Below the pieces are notes generated by a model that did no database searches, had not been told where the DNA came from, and was given only the letters and a program-made list of their open reading frames with translations. Positions 58,051-64,000 of a DNA stretch of 64,000 bases are shown here, one piece after another (the stretch's first letter is position 1; each line of letters starts with the position of its first letter). Position numbers and translations under genes: made by a program. The DNA comes from Lamellibrachia satsuma (lineage: Eukaryota > Annelida > Polychaeta > Sabellida > Siboglinidae): contig BSQZ01000002.1 in the NCBI GenBank assembly GCA_033239005.1, forward strand, positions 3,552,501 through 3,616,500. Reading direction: 5' to 3'.

Positions 58051-58662
58051 GAATGACGTCACAAACATATCACAATGACATTACAAAAATATATCGCAAT
58101 TACATCAGTTTTATTCTTAGCCTATAGGTGTCGTACACGTTGTGAATATTGTCTAAACCAACTGAACCATTACACAATGGCCTTGGTATGCATAGAAAGA
58201 CACTTGCCTCCTGAGAGCGAGAGAGAGCAATAGAGAAACTGGACGCTTTCCAAAACGTGAGACAAGCTAAATTGTTTTACTTGGAATTGTTTGGGTGTGT
58301 TTTTTTAACACAGCTGCTCAGTAAAAACTGAAAGAAGAAGCCTTGAACTTTGGTCGTTCTATTAATAATACCTGTAATATGATCCCATGATAGCTGCAAG
58401 AAAGGGTCATCTCAGAACATGAAAGAAAGGGTCATCTCAAAACATGAAAAGAGATGTTCGATAAAACAGAACATTGGTATCACTGGGTAGGGATGTTTGC
58501 AGCTCAGCTGTTTCGTGTAATGTCATTCATTGACGTGTTTTTCCCAAGACACATTGTTTAATTTCAATCCCAGTTCATAATGGTGTAGCTGAAAGAGGAT
58601 AAGCAATCACTTTCTGCTGCAGGTACCATATTCGGCCTAATATTCTTACAGTACACTTGACA

Positions 58663-58905
58663 AAAATTGGGCCATGTCAAGAAATCTGTTCTTATAAGCG
58701 CACACCAAAATTTGTTTCTCTAGACAATAAGGTAACTGTTTAACACTAGTGGTGTCATTTGGTGACTGGCATAAAACAACTGAAAAGTGGTGCCAACCAT
58801 TTAACACCAGATGGCAACACTGTTCAGTTGTTCCACACTAGTCAAATTACAATAATTATGGATCCTGCTGATTAAAAAGGGGGTGTATGCTAATTAGAGC
58901 ACATA
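58663..58905. repeat. Dispersed hairpin repeat, fourth copy
   Basis: Same family as 33097 and 36825: AAATTGGGCCATGTC, the AACAACTGAAAAGTG core and ATTATGGATCCTGCTGATTA, then GTGTATGCTAATTAG. Confidence 0.85.
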
Positions 58906-60141
58906 TGTTAGTATGTTAGGCACAACAAGAAGGACGAGGACATTTCCATGGGTCAATTAAAAGTTTCATGTGGGGGGTGGGGCTCTTGTGTGAATGACAT
59001 TGGTTTCATGTAATGTTGAAGTTTTGAGTTGGTTCCTAACTCCCAAAAAACTGAGCAGATGTGATTGGCTGGCTGTAAGTTGAACAACCGCCAGATACAG
59101 ACTTCACTGATTCAAGGTTGTTGAGATTCCCAAGATGGCAATGTTCAATCAAATCAATTTGGCACTGCTAACAATTAACACATCTTGCCAGGAATGCAGT
59201 AGATCACAAGATGGCCTTGGTGCAGACAGAGACACTGTCAATCAGACCAAGAAGCACATGGGAAGGGTCTAACATTCTGGACATTTTCATCAATGTTGCA
59301 AAAAAGAGTGAATAGGTGTTTTTATTTATTTATCATATCATGTCATTCATATAATATATGATCTCCAACCAGTGTGTATCTACGGGGTCTGCAGATAAAA
59401 AATTAATATTAAAATTATATAAAAACAAATTGGTGAAAATGTTCATCAAATTAGGATTTGAATGATTATACAATTTTCTTCTCAAAGTGACACTACAATA
59501 ACTATGAAGAAAGTTATGTGTCAAGAAGAATAATTATAAGATAAATAGTATTATACAGAATGCAAAAAATCACATACAAAATCATAAATAAATATAGTTT
59601 AAAATACAGAAGAGTGCCATGAAATCATAGAGCTATATCTGTGAGTTATTCTGAACACTGTATATGATAACTAGTTAACTGAAATAATACATAAGGATGG
59701 AGAGTATTTACACGTGGTGAACGTGACATGGCCAAGTATTCGGTGATTAAACGTTGAGCACATTACAGAACTCCATCTCAGTGAAATTTGATCAAGGTAA
59801 TGGATCAGCTTAGCTGACCAACGCTGTGTCATTAAATTCATAAAACCAGGTGAGGAGTTTTATATGACACCATAACTTAGAGGTAATTACGGTAATTAAT
59901 TGAGACTGGTCAATTTCAAATGCCTTACACCATGACCTGACCAGGACATGCACTGGTGCACAAGCACGCATGTACAGTGCGTGCACACACACATGCACAC
60001 GCATACACATACACACAGTTTCGTTATTCCTTCACCAAAGTGGGCCACCACCAAAGTAGAAAATTTTCCTTAAACGAAATAAATATTTATTTGTCTTTCA
60101 GTTTAGTAATTATCTTTCTGCTATTTCTTGTTGTACATTTA

Positions 60142-60593
60142 CAGTGTTCACATTAATGCAATTTTTGGGCGATATTACGCCAGTTTTTTTAGCCGGTACA
60201 CCGTTTCGTTACATCCGTTGGACGCCTTTTTCAAGTTTCGTTGCGTCTGATCAACACAATTCTACGGTTGTTCGAAGTTGTCTCTAGGCCCGCATTAGGC
60301 AGGTGCCACAGGTTGTTTACAAAGAAATATGACATATATCCAAATTGCAGACTAACACAATTTCATTTCCCAACATGCATGTGATGGGGAAATGGTGGCA
60401 TCACCTAGTGACCAAACCATGGAAATGGAATATGGTCATGACTAGGTGATAGTAGTTCCCAGCAACCTACTACTGATTGGTAGTGTCGCCTGGTGAATAG
60501 GCATCTTTGGACCCAATTTTTGTTGTAGGGACCCTGTTTTTAAGACCCATGAGGTCACAGAATACAATTTTTAAAACCCTAGTGTGAACACTG
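60142..60593. mobile_element. Non-autonomous hAT-like element, 452 bp
   Basis: The ends CAGTGTTCACA and TGTGAACACTG are perfect inverted ends, extended by TTA / TAG-like similarity. They are flanked by ATTTA at 60137-60141 and 60594-60598. CAGTG ends with a 5-bp duplication fit the hAT variants that use 5-6-bp targets. There is no transposase inside. Confidence 0.75.
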
Positions 60594-60884
60594 ATTTAAG
60601 TAAACACCCACAAACAATAGTCTTTATTACCTGTAATTTATATATCCAAATTACAGCCATTCTAAATATATGAAGAATTTTTTGTGGTATAAAAAGTTAA
60701 TATTCTAAATAATTCTACATACGAATTCTTTCCTAGCAGACTGTTTAAAACATGTCAATCCTTTCAGATCCATTTAAGTCCAGTACTAAAACCCATTTGC
60801 CATGGTGTAATCCAACAAGAATTACACTACCCTAGATCAGTAGGACGTGACATCAAGGCATCATAAGTGTTACCCCCCCTCCCC

Positions 60885-61040
60885 CCAGCAAGGACCAGGC
60901 ACGTATTTATACTGTCTATTAACACATCAGTGAACAAAATTGCACAGGCTTTAAACAACAATAAGTTGATCGAAACAACATCATCCCAATGAATGGAGAG
61001 TCTAATGTTCCAATCACTATGCAAGTATGCTATGGCAGAA
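60885..61040 (-). mobile_element. Worn SINE copy
   Basis: AGTGAACAAAATTGCACAGG, GGAGAGTCTAATGTTC and CATAGTGATTGGAAC (on the minus strand) correspond to the head half of the SINE at 20130-20450. The B-box region is replaced. Confidence 0.55.
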
Positions 61041-61211
61041 CATAACATTTAAAAGAACTCCAAAACCAGAGATACTGGGTAATCCAATACTTTTCAGCAC
61101 TTATTTACTGTGGGCAAGGGTGATTTTATATAACTTTGTATACATTATTATTGATTATATTTTTATTTGACTTCTATTTTAATGCACATTTGCATTTGTG
61201 TCTTTAACCAG

Positions 61212-61386
61212 AATAGTTCTGCAATGTGAAGTTTCTCGGCAACTCAAAACGAAAAGCACCAGTCAACCCACAGACCTTCCACAATTCCATGAAGAATGTT
61301 TTGGTCTCCTGGAAAGATTCTACCAAGCTGTGAAATCTGTGAGCACTGAACAAACATTGACTCCTGAATCAGTCACTAAAGAGTGA
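61212..61386 (+). CDS. Candidate 3' terminal exon, unknown gene
   Basis: The pyrimidine-rich acceptor TTTGTGTCTTTAACCAG precedes a 57-codon frame: IVLQCEVSRQLKTKS, LPQFHEECFGLLERFYQAV and KSVSTEQTLTPESVTKE, then TGA. The predicted helix with FHEECFGLLERFYQAV looks like real protein. The family is not recognised and no upstream exon was found. It may belong to a plus-strand gene, or be chance. Confidence 0.35.
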
Positions 61387-61597
61387 TGCAAAATGTGACT
61401 GTTAAGACCTTCACATCTGGTTAAAGTGAACTAGACAAACCTCCTTTTCAATTGAGTCATGGACAAGTACAGTTGTGTTAAACGTGTATTTTGTTCTCTA
61501 GTATTAATTAAAAATTACATATCCAATTTCTAGGAACAACGTGCAGTGCCTAAGGAATCAGTCACAATTGTTTACATTTATCTATTCGTACAGTATA

Positions 61598-61735
61598 CTG
61601 AAAGGTCACGGCCTGCATGCTAAAAGGTCAAGGCCTGCATACTAAAAGGTTAAGGCCCTCATACTAAAAGGTCAAGGCCTGCATACTAAAAGGTCAAGGC
61701 CTGTATACTAAAAGGTCAAGGCTTGCATACTAATT
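61598..61735. repeat. 22-bp CTAAAAGGTCAAGGCCTGCATA array
   Basis: Six copies with small changes (GTCACGG, GTTAAGGCCCTC). Confidence 0.93.
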
Positions 61736-62805
61736 TTTCTAATGTCCACCATTGCATCGTGAAGTGCCACGCAGTGAACTGTTATGGAACTACTATACTG
61801 TTTTAAATTGCGTAACCAGTCACAACGTGGCTATGTAATACAGTCCGACATCTTGGAAATTCACAACTTCACGGAAAACAGTTGTATTAGTTGGTAGAAA
61901 AACATAAATGTTGACAACTTTGAACAGATGGGAAAAACGTAATGAATTTGTATTAAAAACGATACTTTTGCAAAATGGTTACCAGAGCTACATCAGCCTA
62001 CATGTGTACGAGACATCGGAGGATGCCTGATACGACTACATAAGATTCGCTTCTATGAAACAAAAGGACAATCTATTTTGTAGAAAACAGCCATGGCTCA
62101 CATTAATCAGTCGACTGTCTCATGTTCCCGATGGCACAGAAATTGGTCTTGCTGTTATCCCCAGCTAGATGAGATTACTTTTTGAGCTGATCGAAGCTCA
62201 AGTCTCATGCTAAAGGATAAACGCAAATTGAAAATACGACAGTGGTGAGAGACACCATATCTTCGAAATTAATCCCTGCTGTGTCTTGAGCGGTTGGAGA
62301 CTACGCAGTCTGAGACCACCTGTTTTAACAGCATGATAGACGCACACCAATGCAACAGATTCGCAGCGTATATGTTATTTGGGGTACAGACAGCATGAAT
62401 TAACGTTTTACAGGCATAAACTTACATTTATTTTGACAGTCTAAGCACGTTTGTCATGGATTAAAAAGCAAAATTTCAAGATGTGTATAAAATCTGAGAT
62501 GCAAGCCTGCAATTACCCTGATAATAAAGGTGATTTAATGCCTGAAAATGCATGAGATATATACATTTTACAATTTTCTGCTGTATGAAATGCTATTATG
62601 TGGGTTTTAATATAGATGGACTATTGTACTAATAACATTCCAATGAATAATAGGCATAACATCACACTTATTGGCATGTCACAAACTGACAAGTCGCAAG
62701 TCAATGACCTGAATTCCAAGTCAAGTCGTAAAAATGGGCAACTAGATCAGAGCATCAACCCCACTGACTTGAATCAACAAGTCTAGGCTAGTTAGTCTAC
62801 ATAAT
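61736..62805. other. Non-coding, no gene recognised
   Basis: AT-rich single-copy-looking sequence. No domain, splice-flanked frame or repeat was recognised. Confidence 0.45.
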
Positions 62806-62811
62806 ATGAGT

Positions 62812-63465
62812 GCAAGTTATTGTACCTACCAAGTTATTGTACCTACCAAGTTACTATATCTACCATTTTACTGTACCTACCATGTTACTGTACCTACCAT
62901 GTTACTGTACCTACCAAGTTACTGTACCTACCAAGTTATTGTACCTACCAAGTTATTGTACCTATCAAGTTACTGTACCTACCATTTTACTGTACCTACC
63001 ATGTTATTGTACCTACCAAGTTACTGTACCTACCATGTTACTGTACCTACCATGTTACTGTACCTACCATGTTATTGTACCTACCAAGTTACTGTACCTA
63101 CCATGTTACTGTACCTACCATGTTACTGTACCTACCATGTTATTGTACCTACCATGTTATTGTACCTACCATGTTATTGTACCTACCAAGTTACTGTACC
63201 TACCAAGTTACTGTACCTACCATGTTACTGTACCTACCATGTTACTGTACCTACCATGTTATTGTACCTACCATGTTACTGTACCTACCATGTTATTGTA
63301 CCTACCAAGTTACTGTACCTACCATGTTATTGTACCTACCAAGTTACTGTACCTACCATGTTATTGTACCTACCATGTTCCTGTACCTACCATGTTCCTG
63401 TGCCATGTTCCTGTACCTACCAAGTTACTGTAACTACCAAGCTACTGTACCTACCATGTTATTGT
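62812..63465. repeat. 17-bp ACCATGTTACTGTACCT array
   Basis: About 38 copies of ACCWWGTTAYTGTACCT. As 17 is not a multiple of three and the unit lacks stops in all frames, all three plus frames stay open for 200 or more codons (a YCTYHVTVPTMLLYLP-type peptide). These frames are repeat artefacts. Confidence 0.95.
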
Positions 63466-63468
63466 ACC

Positions 63469-64000
63469 CAGGGATCGAACTTAACGCTCGCCCCCTCGCT
63501 GGAGGCGAGTAGAAATTCCTGGGGATGAGTAATCTTTGGCCTGCACTAGTCCCCCGGGCGAGTAGCTATTTTCCACTCGTTTTGTAACAATATAAATGCA
63601 AGCAATTTGAATTAGTCGTACATACAAAAACGTAACACATTGTATCGAAAAATACAATTTTAAATCTTCGTCCCTGATATATCCGATTTCGTAAACGAGC
63701 AGCAACGTAGTCAAAAATCCGTGCACACGGGTACACATATAGTACACTGAACAGTATTAACTTTTACATGTCGATCTTCTGCGTTTCCTTTCGAAATCGT
63801 GTGGAATTTTATAAAAGGGGTCCAACCCCCAAAAGAAAACTGAGCGCCGATGATAAAGTTGCGCATAAGCGTAGGTACGATGCGTATGAGAGGAAACGAG
63901 AATTTCAGCCACACTGGCTAAAGCAATTCTCATGGCTCGAATACAAAAGTTCGTCTGCTGGCTCTGGCGTTGCCGCTCACGCTGGCGTTGCTGTTAGCGG
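63469..64000 (+). mobile_element. hAT-type DNA transposon, left end, cut by window
   Basis: It begins CAGGGATCGAACTTAACGCT right after the 17-bp array, with GGCGAGTAGAAATT and CGGGCGAGTAGC subterminal repeats. A transposase-like N-terminus follows at 63768. The right end and target duplication lie beyond the window. Confidence 0.55.
63768..64000 (+). CDS. hAT-family transposase N-terminus, partial
   Basis: Open from ATG 63768 to the window end (77 codons): MSIFCVSFRNRVEFYKRG, then a basic stretch KRKLSADDKVAHKRR and the motif REFQPHWLKQFSWLEY. R-FQ--WL--F-WL-Y just before a Cys-rich region is the usual entry to the TTF-type zinc finger of hAT and ZMYM-like transposases. The Cys residues themselves would fall past the window edge. 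The start codon is the first in frame; an upstream exon cannot be ruled out. Confidence 0.5.
   Translation, partial: MSIFCVSFRNRVEFYKRGPTPKRKLSADDKVAHKRRYDAYERKREFQPHWLKQFSWLEYKSSSAGSGVAAHAGVAVS

Overview
The window is animal nuclear DNA, AT-rich and dense in transposons and tandem repeats. The evidence is a multi-exon gene with GT-AG introns, animal retroelements (LINE, Penelope-like, Ty3/gypsy), tRNA-type SINEs, hAT-like and TA-target DNA elements, and many minisatellites. The gene's identity and the repeat content suggest an invertebrate such as a mollusc or a lancelet, but the sequence alone does not fix the taxon. There are no bacterial operons, rRNA genes or CRISPR arrays.

The only gene recognised with confidence is a DENND5 orthologue (DENN domain protein 5, Rab6-interacting protein 1 family; a Rab GEF and effector). 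It lies on the minus strand from 42410 to 14083. I reconstructed 20 coding exons with consensus splice sites. Their phases agree at every junction, and the total of 3684 nt is an exact multiple of three (1227 residues plus stop). They encode most of uDENN, then cDENN, dDENN, RUN1, PLAT and RUN2. The first exon or exons (about 80 residues by comparison with the family) are not found and probably lie above 42.4 kb or outside the window. A 27-nt microexon at 28857-28883 would add nine residues in frame.

The most unusual feature is in the introns of this gene. Two exons have had their 3' ends, splice donor included, expanded into minisatellites that run into the following intron: exon 2 (40620-41398, 70-bp units, nine donor copies) and exon 12 (23088-25394, 71/74-bp units, about 31 copies). 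A third array, 18 bp per unit, starts exactly at the exon 8 donor. Other intron arrays have units of 45 bp (about 32 copies), 22 bp, 45 bp and 13-15 bp.

Layout. 1-1.7 kb: decayed LINE. 1.9-3.1 kb: ACCGGT-containing arrays and trinucleotide repeats. 3.7-4.9 kb: inverted pair of TA-target MITEs, possibly interrupting a reading frame. 5.8-6.8 kb: Ty3/gypsy pol relic. 6.9-10.8 kb: 76-bp satellite whose units carry an AP-1-type TGAGTCA. 11-14 kb: 3' flank of DENND5. 14-42.4 kb: DENND5, containing a 1.76-kb DNA element, two SINEs and an inserted Penelope-like element with inverted ends and a 12-bp target duplication. 42.5-64 kb: mostly non-coding, with MITEs, arrays, a LINE C-terminus whose own coding sequence became a 60-bp minisatellite, two weak candidate terminal exons (56.0 kb minus, 61.2 kb plus) and, at the right edge, the start of an hAT-type element with its transposase N-terminus.
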